Of a DNA stretch of 64,000 bases, positions 29,659 through 37,914 are shown one piece after another. A program made the translations under genes and the position numbers. Position 1 is the stretch's first letter; every line of letters begins with the position of its first letter. The DNA comes from Sphingomonas sp. PsM26 (lineage in GTDB: Bacteria; Pseudomonadota; Alphaproteobacteria; Sphingomonadales; Sphingomonadaceae): NCBI GenBank assembly GCA_030433805.1, contig JARUXA010000002.1, positions 62,001 to 126,000 on the forward strand. Reading direction: 5' to 3'. The notes beneath the pieces are model-generated. The model was not told where the DNA came from, made no database searches, and was given only the letters and a program-made list of their open reading frames with translations.

Positions 29659-30336
29659 TTAGCGCAGCGCGTCGACCAGCGCTTCCGCTGCGGCGGCGGA
29701 CGAGGCCGGGTTCTGCCCGGTGATCAGCAGCCCGTCGCGCACGACGTGCACGCCCCAGTCGTCGGTCTTCGAATAGACGCCGCCAGCGCCCGTCAGCATG
29801 TCCTCGACCAGGAACGGCACGACGTCGGTCAGTCCGACCGCAGCTTCCTCGGTGTTGGTGAAGCCCGTAACCTTCTTGCCAGCGACCAGCGGCGTACCGT
29901 CGGCGGCCCGCACGTGGCGCAGCACGCCCGGGGCATGGCAAACCAACGCGACTGGCTTGTCGGCGGCGATCGCGCCTTCGATCAGCGCGCGCGAGGTCGA
30001 ATCCTCGGCCAGATCCCACAGCGGACCATGACCGCCAGGATAGAAGACCGCGTCGAAATCCTCGATCTTGACCGAGTCGAGCCGCACCGTGCTGGCGAGC
30101 TGCGCCTTGGCGTCGGCATCCGCCTCGAACCGGCGGGTATCGTCGGTCTTCGCGCTCTCGTCGGCGCTCTTGGGGTCGAGTGGCGGCTGGCCACCCTCGG
30201 GCGAAGCGAGCGTCAGCGTGGCACCCGCCCGCTTAAGGACGTAATAGGGCGCGGCAAGTTCCTCGAGCCAGAAACCAGTCTTTGCGCCGGTGTCGCCGAG
30301 CTGGTCATGCGAGGTCAGGACTATCAGGATATTCAT
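29659..30336 (-). CDS. DJ-1/PfpI-family (type 1 glutamine amidotransferase-like) protein
   Basis: A 225-residue cytoplasmic protein with the nucleophile-elbow Cys133 in PVALVCHAPGVL, upstream Glu25/26 in GFWLEELAAPYYV and the FYPGGHGPLWDL loop. This is the Hsp31/HchA-like branch of the superfamily, associated with glyoxalase III, deglycase or chaperone activity. The assignment among these is open. The ATG at 30336 has TGGAGTG upstream. Confidence 0.9.
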   Translation of the reverse strand: MNILIVLTSHDQLGDTGAKTGFWLEELAAPYYVLKRAGATLTLASPEGGQPPLDPKSADESAKTDDTRRFEADADAKAQLASTVRLDSVKIEDFDAVFYPGGHGPLWDLAEDSTSRALIEGAIAADKPVALVCHAPGVLRHVRAADGTPLVAGKKVTGFTNTEEAAVGLTDVVPFLVEDMLTGAGGVYSKTDDWGVHVVRDGLLITGQNPASSAAAAEALVDALR

Positions 30337-30426
30337 ACAATTCACTCCAGCGGGCGATGAGCCCGCGCTGACCGGCAGATGGGTGGCGCACCCGGCCATT
30401 ACTACCGCAGTGCAGCGGAGCCGCGA

Positions 30427-31026
30427 TCAGCCGCGCGGTTTCCACGTCAGCAGCCGCCAGACATACCCCGCCACGATCGCCACCGTTAGCGCCACCGCCG
30501 CCGGGCCGATAAACGCGTCGAGCTCCCGGAAATTCGCGCCGAGATAGTAACCGGCATAGGCCAGCCCGGTGTTCCAGATCGCCGACCCCGCCGCGGTCCA
30601 CAGGATGAAGCGCAGGTGCGGCATCCGCGCCATGCCGGCGGGGAGCGACACCATGGTGCGGAACGCGGGCATGAAGCGGAATACGAACACGACCCATTGC
30701 CCGCGCGCCCGAAAGAACGCCTCGAGCTTCTCGACATGCTGCCAGTCGAGCGTCAGCCAGCGGCCGTAGCGATCGACGACCGGGCGCAGCCGGTGATAGC
30801 CGAGCCGGTAGCCGATCGCGTACCAGAAGTAATTCCCCGCGACCGTCCCCGCGGTCCCCGCGACGATCAGCGGGACGAGGCTCATCTGCCCGCGCGCGAC
30901 CGCGATCCCGCCGAGCCCCATGATGACTTCGGACGGGATCGGCGGGAACACATTTTCCAGCACCATCAGCAGGAAAATGCCGAAATAGCCGCCCCAGGCG
31001 GTCAGTTCGATAATCAGTTCGGTCAT
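30427..31026 (-). CDS. DedA family membrane protein
   Basis: A 199-residue multi-pass inner-membrane protein with the DedA/SNARE-associated motifs ENVFPPIPSEVIMGLGG and FRFMPAFRTMVSLPAGM. DedA proteins flip lipids such as undecaprenyl phosphate or phosphatidylethanolamine and support membrane-potential homeostasis. Hydrophobic spans lie at residues 5-25, 45-75, 135-155 and 170-192. It lies 13 bp downstream of gshB on the same strand, so co-transcription is likely. Confidence 0.92.
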   Translation of the reverse strand: MTELIIELTAWGGYFGIFLLMVLENVFPPIPSEVIMGLGGIAVARGQMSLVPLIVAGTAGTVAGNYFWYAIGYRLGYHRLRPVVDRYGRWLTLDWQHVEKLEAFFRARGQWVVFVFRFMPAFRTMVSLPAGMARMPHLRFILWTAAGSAIWNTGLAYAGYYLGANFRELDAFIGPAAVALTVAIVAGYVWRLLTWKPRG

Positions 31027-31039
31027 CGCGAGGGGGCGG

Positions 31040-31990
31040 TCAGCCCGCGACCTTGCGTTCGATCGCGTCCCAGATCATCCCCGCGACATCGGTGCCATCG
31101 AAGCGTTCGATCGCGACGATGCCGGTGGGGGAGGTGACGTTGATCTCGGTCAGCCACTCGCCGCCGATCACGTCGATCCCGACGAACAGCAGCCCGCGCT
31201 TCTTGAGCTCCGGCCCGAGTACCGCGCAGATCTCGCGCTCCTTCTCGGTCAGCTCGGTCTTAACCGCCGACCCGCCGACCGCGAGGTTGGAGCGGATCTC
31301 GCCTTCGCCCGGCAAACGGTTGATCGCACCGGCGATTTCGCCATCGACAAGCACGATTCTTTTGTCGCCCTTGGCAACGTCCGGCAGGAACGCCTGCACC
31401 ATGTGTGGCTCGCGCCACATGGTGTTGAAAACCTCGATCAGCGCGGACAGATTGGCGCCGTCGCTGCCGACTTTGAAGATCGCCTTGCCGCCATTGCCGT
31501 GGAGCGGCTTGATCACGATTTCCTTATGCTCGGCGAGGAACGCGCGCGCTTCGTCGAGCGAGCGCGTGATCAGGGTCGGCGGCATGAACTGTGCGTAGTC
31601 GAGCACGAACACCTTTTCGGGCGCGTTGCGGACTTGCGCGGGGTCGTTGACCACCAGCGTCTTGCCCGAAATGCGCTCGAGCAGGTGGGTCGCGGTGATG
31701 TAGCCGAGGTCAAACGGCGGATCCTGCCGCATCAGCACGACATCGGCCTCGCCGCCGAGGTCGAGGTTTACCGGTTCTCCGAGCGTGAAATGGTTGCCTT
31801 CGACGCGCTGGACCGTCACCGGCTCGGCCTTCGCCCAGACCCGGCCGTTGGAGTAGTTGAGCGCCTCGGCGTTGTAATGGAACAGCTTGTGCCCGCGTTT
31901 TTGCGCCGACAGCATCAGCGCGAAGGTCGAATCGCCCGTGATGTTGATGGAAGCGATGTGGTCCATCTGGACGGCGACTGTAAGGCTCAT
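31040..31990 (-). CDS. gshB: Glutathione synthetase
   Basis: Joins gamma-glutamylcysteine and glycine with ATP to give glutathione. The 316-residue ATP-grasp enzyme has the N-terminal VAVQMDHIASINITGDSTFALM, a KTLVVNDPAQVRNAPEKVF segment, the ATP-grasp lysine in VIKPLHGNGGKAIF, and the metal site in WLTEINVTSPTGI. The start has GGAG upstream. The gene lies 76 bp after yraN in the widely conserved rsmI-yraN-gshB group. Confidence 0.97.
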   Translation of the reverse strand: MSLTVAVQMDHIASINITGDSTFALMLSAQKRGHKLFHYNAEALNYSNGRVWAKAEPVTVQRVEGNHFTLGEPVNLDLGGEADVVLMRQDPPFDLGYITATHLLERISGKTLVVNDPAQVRNAPEKVFVLDYAQFMPPTLITRSLDEARAFLAEHKEIVIKPLHGNGGKAIFKVGSDGANLSALIEVFNTMWREPHMVQAFLPDVAKGDKRIVLVDGEIAGAINRLPGEGEIRSNLAVGGSAVKTELTEKEREICAVLGPELKKRGLLFVGIDVIGGEWLTEINVTSPTGIVAIERFDGTDVAGMIWDAIERKVAG

Positions 31991-32066
31991 CGATCGTAAC
32001 TCCGTCCCGAATTTCGCGGGAGATAGGGTGTGCAGCGCCGCCTGTCACCCGCCGGTTGGGGGATGA

Positions 32067-32420
32067 TCACCCGATCCACGCATTCTCGATGTGGCGCGGC
32101 CGTGTGCCGGGGGCGAGCAGGATGACGTCGACTCGGATGTCGTCGCCGGGTTCGGCGAAGCGCGACATCAGCACTTCCGCCGCGGCGGCGACGCGCGCGA
32201 GACGGCGCTCGTCGATTGCGAAGTCGAGCGCGGCGACGGTCTTGCGTTGTTTGACTTCGACGAAGGCAACAAGGTTCGCCTTGCGTGCGACGAGGTCGAC
32301 CTCGCCAGCGGGGGTGCGGACCCGGCGTGCGAGAATTTCCCAGCCGTGGAGCCGCAGCCACCAACTGGCGAGCCGTTCGCCACGACGTCCGGCAGTTTCA
32401 GCAAGGCGGCGGTCTCTCAC
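32067..32420 (-). CDS. yraN: YraN / UPF0102 nuclease-like protein
   Basis: A 117-residue protein with an Endonuclease/Holliday-junction-resolvase-like fold: RRGERLASWWLRLHGWEILARR, then GEVDLVARKANLVAFVEVKQRK, where Glu/Asp and ExK match the nuclease metal site. Its function in the cell is unproven. The start is uncertain because neither the GTG at 32420 nor the TTG just before it has a clear ribosome site. It follows rsmI across a 157-bp gap that holds a palindromic repeat. Confidence 0.9.
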   Translation of the reverse strand: MRDRRLAETAGRRGERLASWWLRLHGWEILARRVRTPAGEVDLVARKANLVAFVEVKQRKTVAALDFAIDERRLARVAAAAEVLMSRFAEPGDDIRVDVILLAPGTRPRHIENAWIG

Positions 32421-32453
32421 CAATGTCGTTGCTTATGGAGAGGATAGGTTTTC

Positions 32454-32560
32454 CTCCCCTCCCTGGAAGGGAGGGGCCGGGGGTGGGTTGGTGTGGGGGA
32501 TATCCGTCGCGCTACCAACCGGCCGACCCACCCCCAGCCCCTCCCTTCCAGGGAGGGGAG
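32454..32560. repeat. Palindromic repeat, family B copy 1 (rsmI/yraN junction)
   Basis: Arms CTCCCCTCCCTGGAAGGG and CCCTTCCAGGGAGGGGAG with GGGGGTGGGTTGG / CCGACCCACCCCC extending the stem around a short centre. It is the intact version of the repeat that is interrupted at 53634-53796. Confidence 0.88.
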
Positions 32561-32580
32561 CAAGAAGGGGCGGGCGGTGT

Positions 32581-33414
32581 TCACGCCTTCAGTTCCAGCG
32601 CCCTGGCATACAATGTCTTGCGATCCAGCCCGAGCTTCTTGGCCACCTCGCTCGCCGCCTGCCCGGTCGAAAGCCGGGTGAGCGCCTCGGTCAACGCGCT
32701 GTCGGCGTCCTCCGCGCTCGCGGCTTCGGGCGCGCCCGGCGGGGCCACGACCACGACGATCTCGCCCTTGGGCGGCGCATCGGCATAGCGCGCGGCGAGC
32801 ATCGAAAGCGTGCCGGTCACCGCTTCCTCGAAATGCTTGGTGATCTCGCGTGTCACCGCCGCCTCGCGGTCGCCCAGCCCCTCCGCGAGCGCCGCCAGCG
32901 TCACGCCAAGCCGCGGGCCGCTTTCGTACAGCACCAGCGTCGCGCGGATCGTCGCGATTTCGGCGATCGCGGTCGCCCGCGCCTGCGCCTTGGCGGGCAG
33001 GAAGCCGACGAACAGGAAGCGGTCGGTCGGCAAGCCCGCGAGCGTCAACGCCGCCACCGCCGCGCACGGCCCCGGGATCGTCCACACCGTATGCCCCGCC
33101 GCGCGCGCATCGCGGACGAGCTTGTAACCCGGATCCGAAATCAACGGCGTCCCCGCATCCGACACCAGGGCGACCGGCTCCATCCCCATCCGTGCGATCA
33201 GCCCGGGGCGGACCTCCTCGGCATTGTGGTCGTGATACGGCACCATCGGGCGTTTGACCCCGATGTGATGCAGCAGCTTCGCCGTCACGCGGCTGTCTTC
33301 CACTGCAATCACAGCGGCATGGCTCAGGATATGCGCGGCACGCGGCGACAGATCGCCGAGATTGCCGATGGGGGTCGCAACGATGTAGAGGCCCGGGGAA
33401 AGATCATTGGTCAT
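32581..33414 (-). CDS. rsmI: 16S rRNA (cytidine-1402 2'-O)-methyltransferase
   Basis: SAM-dependent enzyme that methylates C1402 in the ribosomal P site. The 277 residues have LYIVATPIGNLGDLSPRA at the start, EDSRVTAKLL, LVSDAGTPLISDPGYKLV and IPGPCAAVAALTLAGLPT, all hallmarks of the family, and a C-terminal helix-turn-helix-like extension (SEVAKKLGLDRKTLYARAL). It starts 11 bp from the divergent LpoA-like gene; that gene's ribosome site lies in the gap, while rsmI has no good one. Confidence 0.97.
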   Translation of the reverse strand: MTNDLSPGLYIVATPIGNLGDLSPRAAHILSHAAVIAVEDSRVTAKLLHHIGVKRPMVPYHDHNAEEVRPGLIARMGMEPVALVSDAGTPLISDPGYKLVRDARAAGHTVWTIPGPCAAVAALTLAGLPTDRFLFVGFLPAKAQARATAIAEIATIRATLVLYESGPRLGVTLAALAEGLGDREAAVTREITKHFEEAVTGTLSMLAARYADAPPKGEIVVVVAPPGAPEAASAEDADSALTEALTRLSTGQAASEVAKKLGLDRKTLYARALELKA

Positions 33415-33425
33415 CAGGAGCGGTC

Positions 33426-34628
33426 ATGGCAGAGCGGGATACAGGGGCGCAACGGCGCAGCGGAATAAGGCGGCTTTCGCAGGCGGCGCTGGTGGCGGGT
33501 GCGATCGTGCTCAGCGGGTGCCAGACGGTCGTGCCGCGTGGGGCGGTGCCACGCCCCGGCCCGGCAACCACGCGCCCGAGCCAGCCGCAGCAGCCGGTGT
33601 TCGAACAGGGCATTCCGAAGGACACCGCGCGGCACCGCGTCGCGTTGCTGGTGCCGCTCAGCGGGAACAACGCCGGCGTCGGGCAGAGCCTCGCCAATGC
33701 GACGCAGCTCGCGCTGCTCGATTCGCGCAACGAATCGGTCCGGATCACCACCTATGACACCGCCCCCGGCGCGGCGGTGGCGGCGCAGCGGGCACTGGCG
33801 GACGGCAACCAGCTCATTCTGGGGCCTTTGCTCGCCGACGACGTCCGTGCGGTCGCGCCGATCGCACGGCAGGCGCATGTGCCGGTGGTGAGCTATTCAA
33901 ACGACACGACCACGGCGGGCAACGGCGTGTATCTGATGGGCTATGTCCCGGCGCAGTCGATCGGCCGGGTCGTCGATTATGCCAAGGCGCATGGCGTGAC
34001 CAGCTTCGGCGGGCTCGTCCCCAACGGTGTTTACGGCGAGCGCGCGTCCACCGCGTTCCTGCGCGCGGTCGAGGCGGCGGGCGGTCGGGTCGGCTCGCTC
34101 CAGACCTACGACCGGGTGAGCGGGTCGATGAGCGCCGCGATCACGCGGATGGCCAAGAGCGCGCCGTATCAGGCGGTGCTGATCGCCGACGGCGGGAGTG
34201 CCGCGGCGGCGGGCGTTCCGGTGTTGCGCCGCAACGGCATGGGCGGGGCGCGGATTATGGGGACCGAATTGTGGAATTCGGAGAGCTCGATCGCGAGCAA
34301 GCCTGCGCTGGAAGGCGCATGGTTCGCCAGCGTTTCGGACGGACTGTACCGGCAATATGCCACCAAATACCGTGCGCGTTTCGGGGCGGCACCGTTCCGC
34401 CTGTCGAGCCTTGGCTATGATTCGGTGCTGTTGACGATCCGCATCATGCGCGACTGGTCGATGGGAGCGACCTTCCCCGAGGACCGGTTGCGCGATCGCG
34501 GCGGGTTCTCGGGCATCGACGGCGCATTCCGCTTCGGTCGCGACAATGTCGCCGAGCGTGCGCTGGAAGTGCAGGAAATCCGCGGCGGCACGACGGTCAG
34601 CGTGTCGCCCGCGCCGACCGGGTTCTGA
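33426..34628 (+). CDS. LpoA-like penicillin-binding protein activator lipoprotein
   Basis: A 400-residue lipoprotein with lipobox LSGC (Cys32), a Pro-rich spacer, then a periplasmic-binding-protein fold (VALLVPLSGNNAGVGQSLAN, ILGPLLADDVRAVAPIA, VPVVSYSND, GVYGERASTAFL). In Escherichia coli LpoA, encoded beside rsmI and yraN as here, stimulates PBP1A from the outer membrane. It lacks the long TPR half of enterobacterial LpoA, so activation of a PBP is inferred from context and fold. AGGAG lies six bases before the ATG. Confidence 0.85.
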   Translation: MAERDTGAQRRSGIRRLSQAALVAGAIVLSGCQTVVPRGAVPRPGPATTRPSQPQQPVFEQGIPKDTARHRVALLVPLSGNNAGVGQSLANATQLALLDSRNESVRITTYDTAPGAAVAAQRALADGNQLILGPLLADDVRAVAPIARQAHVPVVSYSNDTTTAGNGVYLMGYVPAQSIGRVVDYAKAHGVTSFGGLVPNGVYGERASTAFLRAVEAAGGRVGSLQTYDRVSGSMSAAITRMAKSAPYQAVLIADGGSAAAAGVPVLRRNGMGGARIMGTELWNSESSIASKPALEGAWFASVSDGLYRQYATKYRARFGAAPFRLSSLGYDSVLLTIRIMRDWSMGATFPEDRLRDRGGFSGIDGAFRFGRDNVAERALEVQEIRGGTTVSVSPAPTGF

Positions 34629-34641
34629 TCCTACGCTGCGG

Positions 34642-34671
34642 TAATGCTGCGCCGTTATCGGTGCAGCATTA
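34642..34671. terminator. Hairpin between convergent LpoA-like and M1 peptidase genes
   Basis: TAATGCTGC pairs perfectly with GCAGCATTA over a 12-nt loop, 13 bp after the lpoA-like stop and 3 bp before the peptidase stop. There is no T tract. Confidence 0.5.
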
Positions 34672-34674
34672 TCG

Positions 34675-36420
34675 TCAGTTGCGGGCGGGCACTTTCTTGC
34701 GCGCCTGTTCGTCGCGCCACGCCTGATACCGTTCGACTGCGACCGAGCGGCGCAGCACGCGCGCGTTCGGATCGACGACGACGTGCGCTCCCGGCGGCAC
34801 TGCAACGCTGCCGACCCCCGCGGTCATCGGCACGCGCACGATGCGGGAGCCGACCTGGACCTCGACCGGCAGCGGGAAGGGACGGCCGCCGGGAGCGTCC
34901 CAGCGGAGCGTCAGGCGGCTTCCGGATCGCGTCTGGACCAATTGCGGAAGGGCCGCTTGGCGCAGATACACGTCGAAGAACCAGCCATAGTCCTTTCCTG
35001 TCACGCGCCGCACGAAGCGTTCATATTCGGCGGTGCTGCCATAGCGCGGCGCGAAATTGCCCGGGCGCGGATCGAGCCGACCATAGACCGCGAGCCGCGT
35101 CACGTCGCGGAACGCGCGATCGCCGATCAGGTCGCACAGCGTGTGCAGCATCCACGCGCCCTTGTAATAGATGTCCTGCCCCGGGCCGCCCTTGGCGATC
35201 TCATACACCTGTTCCTCGGTACGGACGGTGCCGGAGACGATCGGGCGGAGATTGGCGATCCGGTTGCGCTGGTCGTCGAGCATGACCGCATACCGCGCTT
35301 CGCCCTCGCGCCAGCGTCCGTAGAAGGGCTGCATGTACTGGGCATAGCCTTCGTGGAGCCAGTAATCGTCCCAGTCGGCGGCGGTCAGCTGGTTGCCGAA
35401 CCATTCGTGCGCGAATTCGTGCTGGAACAGCCAGTCGAACCCCTCGGGTGCCTTGGCATAGCCATTGCCGTACGCGTTGATCGTCTGGTGCTCCATCCCC
35501 TTGTGCGGGGTTTCGACAACGCCGACCTTTTCGCTGCCGAACGGGTACGGGCCGATCTCGCTTTCGAAGAAATCGAGCGTCGGGGCGAACTCGGCGAACA
35601 GCGCGCGGGCCTTCGCCTCTTCGCCGGGGAGGTACCAGTAGAATAGCGGGATCGTGTTGCCGTAGCGGCTCTTGTAGACGCCTGAGATCTCCTCATAGGG
35701 CCCGACGTTGAGCGCGATGCCATAGGTCGTCGGGCGCTTGATCCGCCAGTTCCAGCGAGTCCGGCCGTCGGGCAACGTGTCGACGCCGAGCAACGTGCCG
35801 TTGGACGGTGCCTTCAACCCCTTGGGCACGGTGATGTGGAGCGTGACGACGCCGGGCTTGCCCGACGGAAAGTCGAGGCACGGCCAGAACAGGTCGCAGC
35901 CGATCCCCTCTGCGGTGGTGGCGAACCACGGCGCGCCGTCGGGCGTCTTCGACCAGACCATCCCTGAATCCCACGGCGCATTGACCGCGACATGTGGTTG
36001 CCCGCCATAGACGATCCGCGCGACGACGCGGCGGCCGGCTGGGACCGTTCGCGGCAGGGTGATCTGCAACTGACCCTCGGGGTTGGTCCAGGCGTCGCGG
36101 GGCAAGGTGGTGCCGTCGATCGCGATCGAATCGATCGGCAAGTTGCGGTCGAGGTCGAGCACGAGCCGGTCGAGCGGCGCGCGCGCGGTGAAATCGAGCG
36201 TGGCGACGCCGCGGAGCGTCTGCATTTCGGGTAAGACCTCGAACGCGAGATCGGCGGCGGCGAAGGTCAGTTTCTGCTGGTCGCGGTCGATCGGACCGCC
36301 CGATTTCTGGGTCTGCGCGGTGATCGCTGGCTCACCCTTGCCGGGGAGCGTGTCCGCAGGGCGTGCCGCGGCGGTCAGCGACAGGAAGGCCAACACGACC
36401 GCAACGCGAGACACCATCAT
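34675..36420 (-). CDS. Secreted M1-family metallopeptidase
   Basis: Zinc aminopeptidase of 581 residues with a signal peptide (cleavage near TAAARPAD), so it is periplasmic or exported. The zinc site HEFAHEWFGNQLT gives His334, Glu335, His338 and distal Glu357 (LHEGYAQYM). The exopeptidase motif reads KGMEHQTIN instead of the GAMEN of classic M1 enzymes, marking a distinct bacterial clade. It likely trims peptides for uptake. Two adjacent ATGs at 36420/36417 are possible starts. Confidence 0.92.
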   Translation of the reverse strand: MMVSRVAVVLAFLSLTAAARPADTLPGKGEPAITAQTQKSGGPIDRDQQKLTFAAADLAFEVLPEMQTLRGVATLDFTARAPLDRLVLDLDRNLPIDSIAIDGTTLPRDAWTNPEGQLQITLPRTVPAGRRVVARIVYGGQPHVAVNAPWDSGMVWSKTPDGAPWFATTAEGIGCDLFWPCLDFPSGKPGVVTLHITVPKGLKAPSNGTLLGVDTLPDGRTRWNWRIKRPTTYGIALNVGPYEEISGVYKSRYGNTIPLFYWYLPGEEAKARALFAEFAPTLDFFESEIGPYPFGSEKVGVVETPHKGMEHQTINAYGNGYAKAPEGFDWLFQHEFAHEWFGNQLTAADWDDYWLHEGYAQYMQPFYGRWREGEARYAVMLDDQRNRIANLRPIVSGTVRTEEQVYEIAKGGPGQDIYYKGAWMLHTLCDLIGDRAFRDVTRLAVYGRLDPRPGNFAPRYGSTAEYERFVRRVTGKDYGWFFDVYLRQAALPQLVQTRSGSRLTLRWDAPGGRPFPLPVEVQVGSRIVRVPMTAGVGSVAVPPGAHVVVDPNARVLRRSVAVERYQAWRDEQARKKVPARN

Positions 36421-36626
36421 GCCGAACCGAACTCCGTCGAAAATTGCAGGGTCAAGACCACTTAAGCGCGATCTGCGGGCGTGATACGCATAAACGCTGG
36501 CAAGCGCACCTGCGGTCTTGCCAACGCGCGTTGCGCGCAAGGCATGCACGACGGATCGATCGCGCTGCGGAGCGATCCTCGCGCGATAGCGTTGCGGTCG
36601 CGATGATAAACGCACAGGATTTCGTC

Positions 36627-37688
36627 ATGACAGACGCCGATCTCACGCCCCCCATCGCCGCGGGTACCTATCGCGGCGGCGGGGGGCAGGGGCTCCACCC
36701 AATATGGTTGGACGAGACTGCTGCCTGGCGCATCGGGGACGCGTATGCCGCCGCGCCCAATGCATCGTTCAGCGTGTATTCGGCGCGGCACGGGCTGCAT
36801 TATATCGTCGATGAGGATGCGGTCGGGCGCGTCGGGGTCCACCGCCACCGGGCGGGCGGCTGGGAAATGCTGGCGTCGGTCGAGACGGGCGGCGGCGCGC
36901 CGTGCCACGTCGCGCTTAACCCCGCCGAGACCCTGCTGGCAGTCGCCAATTACGCGGGCGGCAGCGTATCGGTGATCCGCCTCGATCCCGGCACCGGTCT
37001 CCCCGACGGCGCGGCGCAGACCCATGCGAACTGCGGGTCCGGGCCCGATGCGGAACGACAGGAAGGGCCGCATGCGCATTGGGTCGGGTTCAGCCCGGAC
37101 GGGCGATGGCTGTACCAGACCGATCTCGGCACCGACGAGGTTCTCGCCTTCCCGTTCGATGCCACGGGGACGTTGGAGCCGCCGTTCGTTGCCTATGCGG
37201 CACCACCGGGGTCGGGACCGCGGCATCTCGTGCTGCATCCGCATATCGCCAAGCGCGCGTATCTGGTCAGCGAAATGGCCAGCACGCTGACGACGCTCGA
37301 CCGGGGGCGCGATGGGACGTTCACCGGGCCCGTGATCCGGTCCACGTTGCCGGACGCATGGCGGGGGCACAGCATCGTCGCGCATGTCGCGATCAATGCG
37401 GCGGGGACGCGGCTGTACGTCTCGAACCGCGGGCATGACAGCATTGCGGTCTTCGCGCTCGATGCGGAGGGGGTTCCGACGCTGCTGGAGCATGTCGCCA
37501 CGGGGGGAGAGTATCCGAGGTTCTTTCTGTTGCTGGAGGATCGAGGAATGATCGTCGTTGCGCATGAGAAGTCGCAAACGATGACGGCGCTGGCGATCGA
37601 TGCGGAAGGACGGTTGGCGCCGACTGGCGTCGCGCTTGGCGTTCCGGGGGTGGGGTATGTGCTGGAGGTTGCGCCTGGTGGTGGGTGA
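36627..37688 (+). CDS. Lactonase family beta-propeller protein (6-phosphogluconolactonase-like)
   Basis: A 353-residue YbhE/Pgl-type seven-bladed propeller: repeated blades such as PCHVALNPAETLLAVANYAGGSV, HAHWVGFSPDGRWLYQTDLG and VAHVAINAAGTRLYVSNRGHDSIA are seen. Escherichia coli Pgl hydrolyses 6-phosphogluconolactone in the pentose phosphate route; other members act on different lactones. The ATG at 36627 has AGGA seven bases upstream, preferred over an ATG 24 bp earlier. No signal peptide, so cytoplasmic. Confidence 0.88.
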   Translation: MTDADLTPPIAAGTYRGGGGQGLHPIWLDETAAWRIGDAYAAAPNASFSVYSARHGLHYIVDEDAVGRVGVHRHRAGGWEMLASVETGGGAPCHVALNPAETLLAVANYAGGSVSVIRLDPGTGLPDGAAQTHANCGSGPDAERQEGPHAHWVGFSPDGRWLYQTDLGTDEVLAFPFDATGTLEPPFVAYAAPPGSGPRHLVLHPHIAKRAYLVSEMASTLTTLDRGRDGTFTGPVIRSTLPDAWRGHSIVAHVAINAAGTRLYVSNRGHDSIAVFALDAEGVPTLLEHVATGGEYPRFFLLLEDRGMIVVAHEKSQTMTALAIDAEGRLAPTGVALGVPGVGYVLEVAPGGG

Positions 37689-37766
37689 GGGGCGGGGGCG
37701 GCGTCTTGTGTAAGCGCTCATCGGGCGCTGCCTGATGTTTTGACGCGCTTCCTTACTTCCCGTGGC

Positions 37767-37872
37767 GCTTCCCCGGCGCAGGCCGGGGCCCAGTAGCGGA
37801 GCAGAAGAATGCGAGCGATGCGCTCCGTTACCTCCACCTTTCCCACTGGGCCCCGGCCTTCGCCGGGGAAGC
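37767..37872. repeat. Palindromic repeat, family D copy 2
   Basis: GCTTCCCCGGCGCAGGCC/GGGGCCCAG left arm and CTGGGCCCC/GGCCTTCGCCGGGGAAGC right arm around a variable centre, between the convergent lactonase and GH84 genes. One arm has GCAGG in place of GAAGG. Confidence 0.9.
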
Positions 37873-37914
37873 GATAGAAGGGGGGAAGGTTGTCAATGAG
37901 TTACCCCCACCCCC